The notes under the pieces: model-generated
Databases searched by the model: none
What the model saw: the letters and a program-made list of their open reading frames with translations, nothing else
What the model was told of the DNA's origin: nothing
Translations under genes and position numbers: made by a program
Shown here: piece after piece, positions 1 to 6,025 of the stretch
Layout: each line of letters starts with the position of its first letter
Numbering within the stretch: the stretch's first letter is position 1
NCBI GenBank assembly: GCA_902493155.1
Contig: CABUOE010000132.1
Location: 1-6,346 of the forward strand
Direction of reading: 5' to 3'
Length of the DNA: 6,346 bases
From: an uncultured Eubacteriales bacterium
GTDB lineage: Bacteria; Bacillota; Clostridia; Oscillospirales; Ruminococcaceae

Positions 1-1118
1 TTCACCGCCGCGGACAATACCGCCTGTTTCAGCTCGCCCTCCATCTTCTGGAGTTCCCGCTCGGCGGCCAGCCGTTTGGCCTTTCCCTCGTCCTGAATCC
101 GCACCACCTCGTTGATGGTGGTAATCAGGTCGCTGTTGGTCTGGCGCAGGGTTTCGATGTCCACGATGCCCCGTTCGCTCTCTTTGGCGATTTCGATGGT
201 GCCGGTTTTCAGCATCTCGCTGTTCTTCTTCAAAAGCTCGTTGGTCATATCGGTGACCTGACGCTGGGCCTGCAAAGCGGCTTTGGCGTTGTTGAGTCCT
301 AAAGCGATAACGATCTGGTTCTTCCACAGAGGGATGGAGTTCATGATGGTGGACTGGATTTTGTCCGCCAGCTGTGTCTCGTTGCTCTGGAGCATACGAA
401 TCTGCGGCGCCATCTGAATGGAAATCATCCGGGAGAGCATCAGGTCGTTAAGCTTCTTGTCAAAGCGGACCACCACGTCTTTCATATCCCGCAGCGCCTG
501 CAGATCGTTCTGGTCGCCAGTTGCCTCCGCTTTGGCGGCAAGCTCTGGAATGACCCGGTCGTTGATTTCCTTGATCCGTTCTTTTCCGGCGATGATGTAA
601 AGGGAAATCTCCTTAAAGTATTCGGCGTTTTTCTCATAAAGCTGGTCGAACATGGCCACGTCCTTAATGAGCTGGCGTTTGTGTTCTTCCAGCTTCTGGA
701 CAATGTTGTCCACGTTGGCATTGACCTTGTTGTACTGGGCCATAGTTTTCTCAAACTGGCGTTTCATACTGGTAAAAAAGCCCTTTTTCTGCGCTGCTGT
801 ATCAAACTCCCCGATTTCCACCACCAGGTCTGAAAGCAGCTTTCCCTGCTCACCCAAATCCTTGGTGCGGTAGTTGTTGAGCATCGAATCGGAAAAAGCG
901 GAAATTTTGCTCTGAGCGGGCGCGCCGTACTGGACCAGAACCGTGGAATCGGTCACATCAATGCTTTTGGCAAACTCTTCCACCATTTTTCGTTCTTCCG
1001 GGGTAAGGTTTTCGATGTTGAGAGAACTCTCCGCCTTCTCGGCCACCAGTTCCTGGGGCACAGGGGTTACGGTTTCCGTGTTGGGGAGCACCAGCTCCGG
1101 CATTTTTGCTTCGCTCAT
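1..1118 (-). CDS. telA: TelA family toxic anion resistance protein (partial, C-terminus cut by window edge)
   Basis: This reading frame is open from an ATG at 1118 to the window edge and gives 372 residues, so it is cut before its stop. By eye the protein matches the TelA/KlaA family (B. subtilis YaaN and YceH). It is almost entirely charged helix, with a long central section (MKRQFEKTMAQYNKVNANVDNI onward) and the family-like stretch SIPLWKNQIVIALGL near residues 270-285. After that comes a helical tail rich in Lys, Glu and Arg. No signal peptide or membrane span is seen, so it should be cytosolic or peripheral. Family members are about 360-400 residues, so only a few residues are probably missing. 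The start is supported by GAGGAG about 8 bases upstream. TelA proteins are linked to tellurite tolerance and, in Listeria, to nisin and cephalosporin tolerance, but their biochemical activity is unknown. The gene is the last visible one of the operon with the xpaC-like gene. Confidence 0.9.
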   Translation of the reverse strand, partial: MSEAKMPELVLPNTETVTPVPQELVAEKAESSLNIENLTPEERKMVEEFAKSIDVTDSTVLVQYGAPAQSKISAFSDSMLNNYRTKDLGEQGKLLSDLVVEIGEFDTAAQKKGFFTSMKRQFEKTMAQYNKVNANVDNIVQKLEEHKRQLIKDVAMFDQLYEKNAEYFKEISLYIIAGKERIKEINDRVIPELAAKAEATGDQNDLQALRDMKDVVVRFDKKLNDLMLSRMISIQMAPQIRMLQSNETQLADKIQSTIMNSIPLWKNQIVIALGLNNAKAALQAQRQVTDMTNELLKKNSEMLKTGTIEIAKESERGIVDIETLRQTNSDLITTINEVVRIQDEGKAKRLAAERELQKMEGELKQAVLSAAV

Positions 1119-1147
1119 TGTCTTTTCTCCTCACTCTGTAGATTTTG

Positions 1148-1240
1148 TCACTTTAAATACCAGGAAACAAGAATGCCAGCAGCCACAACGGCCAGGAACA
1201 CGGCAGTTCCCAGTAAAATCCTCTTTGTTTTTGCACTCAT
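1148..1240 (-). CDS. 30-residue single-span membrane protein between xpaC and telA
   Basis: An ATG at 1240 opens a 30-codon frame ending in TGA at 1148-1150. It is preceded by GAAAGGAAAC, with AAGGA 8 bases before the ATG, as strong as the sites of its neighbours. The peptide starts MSAKTKRILLG. It has a basic N-terminus (Lys4, Lys6, Arg7), one hydrophobic helix over about residues 8-28 (ILLGTAVFLAVVAAGILVSW), and a C-terminal Lys. This predicts a single membrane span with a cytosolic N-terminus. The gene starts 17 bases after the xpaC-like stop and ends 29 bases before the telA start, filling a gap that would otherwise be odd in a tight operon. I do not recognise a family. It may be a partner of the XpaC-like membrane protein or of TelA, which is inference from position. 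Chance is the alternative, but the ribosome binding site and the hydrophobic profile argue against it. Confidence 0.72.
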   Translation of the reverse strand: MSAKTKRILLGTAVFLAVVAAGILVSWYLK

Positions 1241-1257
1241 TGCCCGTTTCCTTTCTA

Positions 1258-1860
1258 TTAAGAACGCCAATCGCTTCCCATCAGTCCTGCGCTTTGCAGC
1301 GACTGGTTCATCACTTTAATATCGGCGGACAAGTCGAGGATATCCCCCTCAAAAAGACTTTTGTGCAGCCGTTCCATGGCTTCTCCAATATCCGATAAAG
1401 CCTTTCCAACCATCTCCTTGCTCTCCGCCTCCACGCCGTTTTCCTCAAGTTTTTGGTAACGAGCAAGAATACTTCTGAAAACCGGCAGGTAATAGGAAAA
1501 GAAATCTGCGGCCGGACCAGTCCGCTGAGGTTCTTCCTCCAGCGTATTCCAGATTTTTTCCATCTTGTCCCGGACAAATATCGCCTCGGCATGGACGGCC
1601 TCATCCTGAATCGCAGCAATACAGTCATCGATTACGCAAAGCTGCTTTTTGCCTTCGCTCAACAAGGATTCCGCGCCGGTTGATTCTGATGACTTCACCA
1701 AAACCGTCGCTGCCTTTTGCGGCCGGTTGATGCACCAGAGGAGCAGGAATAAAACGATTCCGCAGACAACAGACACCGCCATATTCCCACCAAACAGATA
1801 AATAATCGCTCCGCCGACGATACCAAGCGCCCCTGTCACCAAAAGTGTCTGCCTTTTCAT
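1258..1860 (-). CDS. XpaC-like protein (5-bromo-4-chloroindolyl phosphate hydrolysis family)
   Basis: This gene encodes 200 residues with two closely spaced hydrophobic helices at the N-terminus (about residues 5-24 and 27-44), followed by a cytosolic, mostly helical domain. The C-terminal half carries features typical of the XpaC family. These are an FFSYYLPVFRSIL-like segment near residue 122 and the closing pattern of a Lys-Leu-rich helix, FEGDILDLSADIKVMNQSL, then a short tail. The family was named for hydrolysis of an indolyl phosphate dye, but a real enzymatic role is not established. The ATG at 1860 is chosen over in-frame upstream codons because AAAGGGGA lies just before it and the promoter start point would fall near 1882. 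It is the first gene of an operon with a 30-aa membrane protein and telA. B. subtilis has the same pairing (xpaC-yaaN), which supports the call. Confidence 0.82.
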   Translation of the reverse strand: MKRQTLLVTGALGIVGGAIIYLFGGNMAVSVVCGIVLFLLLWCINRPQKAATVLVKSSESTGAESLLSEGKKQLCVIDDCIAAIQDEAVHAEAIFVRDKMEKIWNTLEEEPQRTGPAADFFSYYLPVFRSILARYQKLEENGVEAESKEMVGKALSDIGEAMERLHKSLFEGDILDLSADIKVMNQSLQSAGLMGSDWRS

Positions 1861-1864
1861 CTGC

Positions 1865-1876
1865 CTGTCCCCTTTC
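1865..1876 (-). promoter_or_regulatory. Ribosome binding site that sets the xpaC-like start
   Basis: GAAAGGGGACAG on the minus strand places the AGGGG core about 7-9 bases before the ATG at 1860. The open frame continues upstream to 1917, but that stretch overlaps the promoter and has no other ribosome binding site, so the shorter 200-residue product is preferred. Confidence 0.75.
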
Positions 1877-1888
1877 AAACTTGATATT

Positions 1889-1917
1889 ATCATACCATAT
1901 CCCAAATCCCTTATCAA
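1889..1917 (-). promoter_or_regulatory. Sigma-A-type promoter of the xpaC-like/telA operon
   Basis: On the minus strand a -35 box TTGATA (1917-1912) is followed after 17 bases by a -10 box TATGAT (1894-1889). Each matches the consensus in five of six positions. A TG dinucleotide one base before the -10 gives an extended -10. Transcription should start near 1882, leaving a leader of only about 20 bases. The promoter sits just downstream of the ireB terminator, so the operon is an independent unit. Confidence 0.75.
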
Positions 1918-1933
1918 GGACTTTCCGTCGATA

Positions 1934-1970
1934 AAAAAGAGAAAAAGGAGACGGTTTTTCCGTCTCCTTT
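1934..1970 (-). terminator. Intrinsic terminator of ireB
   Basis: Eight bases past the ireB stop, the minus strand reads AAAGGAGACGG, a five-base A loop, then CCGTCTCCTTT, forming a perfect 11-bp stem (1944-1954 with 1960-1970). A T-rich run (TTCTCTTTTTTAT) follows. The plus strand also has a T run after the stem, so it could stop transcription both ways, but no plus-strand gene is visible. Confidence 0.92.
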
Positions 1971-1977
1971 GAGTTTT

Positions 1978-2223
1978 TTAGTCCGCAAGATAGGATTTCA
2001 CCATTGCCTGCAACAATTCATCGCGATCGATTTTGCGAATCAAGCTTCTTGCGTTGTTGTGGGTGGTGATGTAAGTCGGATCCTCCGACAAAATGTACCC
2101 TACGATCTGGCTGATGGGATTGTAGCCTTTTTGTTTGAGAGCATCGTAAACCTCAGTCAGGATGCGGTGCATTTCCAGCTCTTTTTCATCCGGAACCGTA
2201 AAGGTCATCGTCTTGTCGTACAT
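1978..2223 (-). CDS. ireB: IreB family regulatory protein (UPF0297)
   Basis: This is an 81-residue protein of the IreB/UPF0297 (YrzL) family, at the normal family length. Diagnostic segments are the central KGYNPISQIVGYILSEDPTY (about residues 33-52) and the following HNNARSLIRKIDRDEL stretch. In Enterococcus faecalis, IreB is a small dimeric protein phosphorylated on N-terminal threonines by the PASTA-domain kinase IreK, and it negatively regulates cephalosporin resistance. The present N-terminus, MYDKTMTF, has Thr5 and Thr7, and Thr5 aligns by eye with Thr7 of the enterococcal protein. The ATG at 2223 is chosen over an in-frame TTG at 2238 because GAGGTG sits 5-6 bases before it and homologues start near this point. 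The gene has its own promoter and terminator and is not beside alaS or ruvX, its usual neighbours. Confidence 0.93.
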   Translation of the reverse strand: MYDKTMTFTVPDEKELEMHRILTEVYDALKQKGYNPISQIVGYILSEDPTYITTHNNARSLIRKIDRDELLQAMVKSYLAD

Positions 2224-2227
2224 AATT

Positions 2228-2266
2228 TCACCTCGCAAAAAATTTGACAGCAGCGTCGTCCGCCAT
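2228..2266 (-). CDS. Candidate 12-codon upstream ORF in the ireB leader
   Basis: An ATG at 2266 opens MADDAAVKFFAR and stops at TGA (2230-2228). AAGAAGGG (2282-2275) lies 8 bases before the ATG, a good ribosome binding site and spacing. The TGA is part of the ireB ribosome binding site GAGGTGA and ends four bases before the ireB ATG. This layout would suit translational coupling or a leader peptide. The ORF lies wholly inside the transcript expected from the ireB promoter. It is short enough to arise by chance, so confidence is limited. Confidence 0.4.
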   Translation of the reverse strand: MADDAAVKFFAR

Positions 2267-2308
2267 AAAATACGCCCTTCTTATAACTAGAGCTCACATA
2301 TCTCTTTT

Positions 2309-2337
2309 ATTATAGCGCATCTGCTTTCGTTTTACAA
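2309..2337 (-). promoter_or_regulatory. Promoter of ireB
   Basis: On the minus strand a -35-like TTGTAA (2337-2332) is followed after exactly 17 bases by a perfect -10 box TATAAT (2314-2309). Transcription would start near 2302, giving a leader of roughly 80 bases. The -35 begins 5 bases beyond the pheT stop. No terminator is visible between pheT and ireB, so ireB may also be reached by readthrough from pheST. Confidence 0.75.
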
Positions 2338-2342
2338 GGGGA

Positions 2343-4718
2343 CTACTGCCTCAAATTGACATTTATTTTTGAAAGTTCCTTGAAGATTTTGTTGACAGCG
2401 TTGTCGCATTCCTCGACGGTCAAAGTCCGGTCGGAAGCCCGGAGCACGATGGAGTAAGACACGCTCTTTTTGTCCTCGGGAACCTGAGCGCCCTCGTATA
2501 CGTCAAAGAGCTTCACTTCTTCGAGAATATTGGAGATTGCCTTTTTGATTGCCTTTTCGATTTCGATGATGGGAAGAGCCTTGTCGGCAAGCAGGGACAG
2601 GTCACGGGTAGACGCCGGAAATTTGGGCAACGGTTTGTAGGTTTTCACGCTGTCGGACAGGCGGAACATGGTTTTCAGATCAAATTTACCCAGATACACC
2701 TTGGCACCGATACCGTAATTCTCCGCTACCGTCGGATGGACCTCGCCGAAGATTCCCAACACTTCCCCATCCTTCAAAATTCGGGCGGTACGGCCGGGAT
2801 GGAAGGTGGGGTCATCGGATACCGGCTCGATATCCCAATCTCTGATGTTCCCAGCATCCAGCAAGCCTTCCACAATGCCCTTCAGCGAATAGAAATCCTC
2901 GTTTTCGCCGTAAAGGCCGATGGTCACCTGGGGATTCTCGTCGGGGAGGGTGTCCGGGCCGGTGGGAATATACTCGTTGCCGATTTCGTAGAACGCGCCT
3001 TGGGGATTTCTATTGTTGTAGTTTGTTTTGATAACTTCCAGCATGGAAGGCAAAACGGAGGTCCGCATAACGCTGGTGTCCTCGCCCAAGGGGTTCAGGA
3101 TTTTCACCGACTCCCGCAGCTTGCTGTCTGCGGGCAGGTTCATCCGGTCGTATTCTTTGGGGCTCACAAAGGAGAAGGTCATCACCTCATAACAGCCCAA
3201 GGCCAGCATCGTCTGCTCGATGGTGCGCTGGTATTTCTGAGAGGCGCTCAAACTTCCCTCGCTGCTGCCGCGAAGCTGGGAAACGGGGATTTTGTCGTAA
3301 CCGTAGATACGGGCCACTTCCTCGGCGATATCCGCCTTGTTGTGGATGTCGATGCGGTAGCTGGGAGAAACCACCTCGTTTCCATCCAACGTAAATCCCA
3401 GACTCAGAAGGATTTCTTTCATCCGGCTTTCCGGAATATCGGTGCCCAGAAAACGATTGATGCCCTCGGGATCGAAAGGTACCCGGGGAGCGGGCTGCAT
3501 ATTGCCCTTTTCGTCGATGACGCCGTCCACCACTTCGCCGCAGCCCAGCATCTCGATGAGTTCGCAGGCGCGGAGCAGCGCGTCCATAGTCCCTTCCGGG
3601 TCAAGGCCCTTCTCGAAACGAGAGGAGGACTCGGTTCTAAGACCGATGGCTTTTGCGGTGCGGCGAACGCTGGCCCCGTGGAAGCAGGCCGACTCAAACA
3701 CTACAGTGTTGGTGTCGTCGTTAATGCCGCTGTACTCGCCGCCCATGACACCGGCAACGGCAGAAGGTTTTTCCTCGTCGGCAATGACCAACATATTTTC
3801 ATTCAAAGGCCGTTCAATACCGTCCAGGGTTGTGATAGTCTCGCCCGGTTTGGCGTTACGGACGACGATTTTGTTGCCCTTTACATATTTCAGGTCAAAA
3901 GCGTGCATGGGCTGTCCGTATTCCAGCATGACGTAGTTTGTAATGTCCACCAGATTGTTGATGGGACGAACGCCGCTTGCACGGAGCCGCTCCCGCATCC
4001 AGCGTGGAGAAGGTTCGATTTTGACGTTTTTAACAACCTTCGCGCTGTAGCGATAGCAAAGGTCTTTGTTGTCCACCGTGACGGACAGGTAGTTTTTGAT
4101 GTCGTCGCCTGCTCCCTTGACCACCGGCGCTTTGATGTTTGCGGGCAGACCGAAGGTGGCCGAAGCCTCTCTGGCCAAGCCGATCACCGACAAGCAGTCG
4201 GGGCGGTTGGAGGTGATCTCAAATTCGACGCAGGTGTCGTTTAACCCAATGGCGTCGGCAACGTCGTCGCCGGGCTTGCAGTCTTCCTCGATGAGGAAGA
4301 TGCCGTCCTCAATGGCGTAAGGGAAATCGTGAACGGTTAAATTGAGCTCGCCCAACGAGCACATCATCCCCTGGCTCAAAACGCCGCGGAGCTTGCCCTT
4401 CTTGATTTTTACGCCGTTTGGCAAAGTGGAGCCGTCCAAAGCGCAGGGTACCAAAGCGCCGGGAACCACATTGGAAGCGCCGGTGACGATCTGAATGGGC
4501 TCTTCCTTACCCACGTCAATCTGGCAGATGACCAGCTTGTCGGCGTCCGGGTGTTTTTCCACGCTCAGCACTTTTCCCACTACGACATTGGAAATCTCGT
4601 CGTTTTCTCTGGCGTAGCCTTCTACTTTGGAACCGCTCATAGTCATAGCGTCGGAAAATTCCTTGGGGGTTCCGTTATAATCAACATAGTCTTTTAACCA
4701 TCTCATGGATAGATTCAT
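2343..4718 (-). CDS. pheT: Phenylalanine--tRNA ligase beta subunit
   Basis: This is the beta subunit of the cytosolic alpha2-beta2 phenylalanyl-tRNA synthetase, which charges tRNA-Phe and edits mischarged Tyr. The 791-residue length is normal. Domains in order are: N-terminal MNLSMRWLKDYVD; an EMAP/OB-fold tRNA-binding domain (about 35-145, with HPDADKL and SQGMMCSLGEL); the B3/B4 editing domain (about 205-395); B5 (about 412-480); a catalytic-like core (about 490-690); and a C-terminal FDX-ACB anticodon-binding domain (about 695-791, with KFPASTRDLSLL). Editing-site residues appear kept: His272 in QPMHAFD, Glu342 in VFESACF and Thr362 in LRTESSSRFEKG. The ATG at 4718 is preferred over one at 4730 because the AAAGGA site directly abuts 4730 and homologues begin MNLSM; 4730 would add four residues. 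It is cotranscribed with pheS under the T-box. The stop is TAG. Confidence 0.97.
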   Translation of the reverse strand: MNLSMRWLKDYVDYNGTPKEFSDAMTMSGSKVEGYARENDEISNVVVGKVLSVEKHPDADKLVICQIDVGKEEPIQIVTGASNVVPGALVPCALDGSTLPNGVKIKKGKLRGVLSQGMMCSLGELNLTVHDFPYAIEDGIFLIEEDCKPGDDVADAIGLNDTCVEFEITSNRPDCLSVIGLAREASATFGLPANIKAPVVKGAGDDIKNYLSVTVDNKDLCYRYSAKVVKNVKIEPSPRWMRERLRASGVRPINNLVDITNYVMLEYGQPMHAFDLKYVKGNKIVVRNAKPGETITTLDGIERPLNENMLVIADEEKPSAVAGVMGGEYSGINDDTNTVVFESACFHGASVRRTAKAIGLRTESSSRFEKGLDPEGTMDALLRACELIEMLGCGEVVDGVIDEKGNMQPAPRVPFDPEGINRFLGTDIPESRMKEILLSLGFTLDGNEVVSPSYRIDIHNKADIAEEVARIYGYDKIPVSQLRGSSEGSLSASQKYQRTIEQTMLALGCYEVMTFSFVSPKEYDRMNLPADSKLRESVKILNPLGEDTSVMRTSVLPSMLEVIKTNYNNRNPQGAFYEIGNEYIPTGPDTLPDENPQVTIGLYGENEDFYSLKGIVEGLLDAGNIRDWDIEPVSDDPTFHPGRTARILKDGEVLGIFGEVHPTVAENYGIGAKVYLGKFDLKTMFRLSDSVKTYKPLPKFPASTRDLSLLADKALPIIEIEKAIKKAISNILEEVKLFDVYEGAQVPEDKKSVSYSIVLRASDRTLTVEECDNAVNKIFKELSKINVNLRQ

Positions 4719-4730
4719 ATTAACATTCAT

Positions 4731-4736
4731 TCCTTT
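4731..4736 (-). promoter_or_regulatory. pheT ribosome binding site
   Basis: AAAGGA on the minus strand touches the ATG at 4730 with no spacer and lies 12 bases before the ATG at 4718. The zero spacing makes 4730 an unlikely start. Twelve bases is a little long but workable. Confidence 0.6.
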
Positions 4737-4752
4737 CTGAAAATTTGGCCGT

Positions 4753-4772
4753 TTTTCAGCAAAGCTGCAAAA
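4753..4772 (-). repeat. Second, weaker hairpin in the pheS-pheT gap
   Basis: CAGC (4757-4760) and GCTG (4764-4767) face each other across a three-base loop. Flanking T4 (4753-4756) and A4 (4769-4772) runs extend the stem past one bulged base. It lies 17-36 bases before the pheT ribosome binding site. It lacks a terminal U run on the minus strand, so it is not an intrinsic terminator. Confidence 0.45.
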
Positions 4773-4784
4773 GGCGCAAATTTA

Positions 4785-4808
4785 CGTTTGAAAGCTTGCT
4801 TTCAAACG
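4785..4808 (-). repeat. Perfect 11-bp inverted repeat between pheS and pheT
   Basis: CGTTTGAAAGC (4785-4795) and GCTTTCAAACG (4798-4808) are exact inverted copies separated by two bases, giving an RNA hairpin of about 10 bp with a four-base loop. It starts about 25 bases after the pheS stop. The downstream minus-strand sequence TAAATTTGCG is not a U tract, so an RNA processing, stability or translational role is more likely than termination. Confidence 0.75.
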
Positions 4809-4832
4809 CATCCCTTGATGCTCAGGCTTCGA

Positions 4833-5855
4833 TTAGAACTGGTTGAGAAAACGCAGGTCGTTTTCGTACAACAGACGCAGATCGTCAATGGCGTACTGAC
4901 GCATGACGACGCGCTCCAACCCTAGGCCGAACGCAAAGCCGCTGTAGACCTCAGGGTCGATGCCGCAGCCTTTGAGGACGTCGGGATGTACCATGCCGCA
5001 GCCCAAGATTTCGATCCAGCCCTCTCCTTTGCAGAGGCGGCAGCCTTCACCGTGGCAGGCAAAGCACATAATATCCACCTCAGCCGACGGTTCGGTAAAC
5101 GGGAAATGGTGAGGCCGGAAGCGAAGCTTTGCTTCCTCACCGTAGAGCTTTTTCAGAAAGGTTTCCAAGGTGCCCTTCAAATCCGCCATAGTAACGCCCT
5201 TATCGATGACCATGCCCTCGATCTGATGGAACAAAGGCGAATGGGTGGCATCGACGGCATCGGAACGGTAGACCCGGCCGGGGGAAATCATCCGGATGGG
5301 CGGCTTCTGGTTCTCCATGACGCGGATCTGCACCGGAGAAGTCTGGGTGCGCAAAACGATGTTGTCGGAAATATAGAATGTATCCTGTGTATCCCTGGCG
5401 GGGTGGTCCTTGGGGATGTTTAACGCCTCGAAGTTGTAGTGGTCGTACTCCACCTCGGGGCCTTCTGCCACAAAGAATCCCATCCCAAGGAAAATCTCTT
5501 TGATTTGGTTCATGACGATGGTGTTGGGGTGCGCGTTACCGAGAGGGCGTTTTTTGCCCGGCATGGTCACGTCCAAGGTCTCTTTTTTGAGACGGTGGTT
5601 CAGTTCCAACTGAGCCAACTCCTTCTGACGGGAAGCAAGCGCTTCCTCCAGTGCGGCGCGGACTTCATTTGCCACCTGCCCGATGACAGGGCGCTCCTCG
5701 GCGCTCAGTTTACCCATCTGTTTCAAAATAGCGGTCAATTCGCCTTTCTTACCCAGGATTTTGACCCGAATGTCGTCCAATTCTTTGGCGTTTAAGCAGC
5801 TTTTGAGTTTCTCAAGACCCGTCTGCTTAATCTGTTCCAGTTGTTCACGCATCAT
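4833..5855 (-). CDS. pheS: Phenylalanine--tRNA ligase alpha subunit
   Basis: This is the catalytic subunit of phenylalanyl-tRNA synthetase (class II), which activates Phe with ATP and transfers it to tRNA-Phe. The 340-residue length is normal. An N-terminal coiled-coil (about 1-95) binds tRNA. The catalytic domain follows, with HPARDTQDTFY (151-161), motif 2 around RVYRSDAVDATHSPLFHQIE (194-213), FPFTEPSAEVD (251-261) and motif 3 GFAFGLGLER (306-315). Ala308 in GFAFG corresponds to the alanine that sets the size of the Phe pocket (Ala294 in E. coli). An insert holds four cysteines spaced CX2CX4CX2C (264, 267, 272, 275), which occurs in Firmicute PheS and may bind a metal. The ATG at 5855 is chosen because AAGGA lies 9 bases upstream. 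The frame stays open further upstream, but that extension resembles no PheS N-terminus. The gene is first in the pheST operon. Confidence 0.97.
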   Translation of the reverse strand: MMREQLEQIKQTGLEKLKSCLNAKELDDIRVKILGKKGELTAILKQMGKLSAEERPVIGQVANEVRAALEEALASRQKELAQLELNHRLKKETLDVTMPGKKRPLGNAHPNTIVMNQIKEIFLGMGFFVAEGPEVEYDHYNFEALNIPKDHPARDTQDTFYISDNIVLRTQTSPVQIRVMENQKPPIRMISPGRVYRSDAVDATHSPLFHQIEGMVIDKGVTMADLKGTLETFLKKLYGEEAKLRFRPHHFPFTEPSAEVDIMCFACHGEGCRLCKGEGWIEILGCGMVHPDVLKGCGIDPEVYSGFAFGLGLERVVMRQYAIDDLRLLYENDLRFLNQF

Positions 5856-5864
5856 AATCACCAT

Positions 5865-5870
5865 TCCTTT
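5865..5870 (-). promoter_or_regulatory. pheS ribosome binding site
   Basis: AAAGGA on the minus strand lies 9 bases before the ATG at 5855 (12 before a second ATG at 5852). An in-frame ATG at 5864 directly abuts it and is therefore unlikely to be used. This sets the pheS start at 5855. Confidence 0.7.
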
Positions 5871-5992
5871 TTCATTGTTGCAGCTTCCAGCGTTTCTCCT
5901 CAAATTTGCTCCCTTGTGAGTTGACCGGGTGCAAAACATTCCGTTTTTCATACTAAATATTGCGGGTGACGCCGTTTTCCGTTTCTGCAAAC

Positions 5993-6025
5993 AAAAAAAC
6001 CTTCCGTCCCACATGGGACGGAAGG
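5993..6025 (-). terminator. T-box leader intrinsic terminator
   Basis: The minus strand reads CCTTCCGTCCC, a four-base loop ATGT, then GGGACGGAAGG, a perfect 11-bp stem (6000-6010 with 6015-6025) followed by seven T. The 5' arm TTCCGTCCC can instead pair with the T-box segment GGG...CGGAA to form the antiterminator, so the two structures exclude each other. Confidence 0.95.

Noticed and set aside
943..1398. 151-codon open frame on the plus strand
   Set aside because: It is antisense to telA, the 30-aa gene and the xpaC-like gene, with no protein family resemblance.
2736..4244. 502-codon open frame on the plus strand opposite pheT
   Set aside because: It is fully antisense to a clear pheT, has no recognisable domain, and its composition reflects the codon pattern of pheT on the other strand.
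4785..4808. Reading the pheS-pheT hairpin as an intrinsic terminator
   Set aside because: The minus-strand sequence after the stem (TAAATTTGCG) has no U run, and stopping there would cut off the essential pheT.
5858..5875. Five-codon mini ORF (MKKEW) just before pheS
   Set aside because: The spacing to the nearest good ribosome binding sequence (GAGGAG) is about 20 bases, and the ORF is too short to separate from chance.
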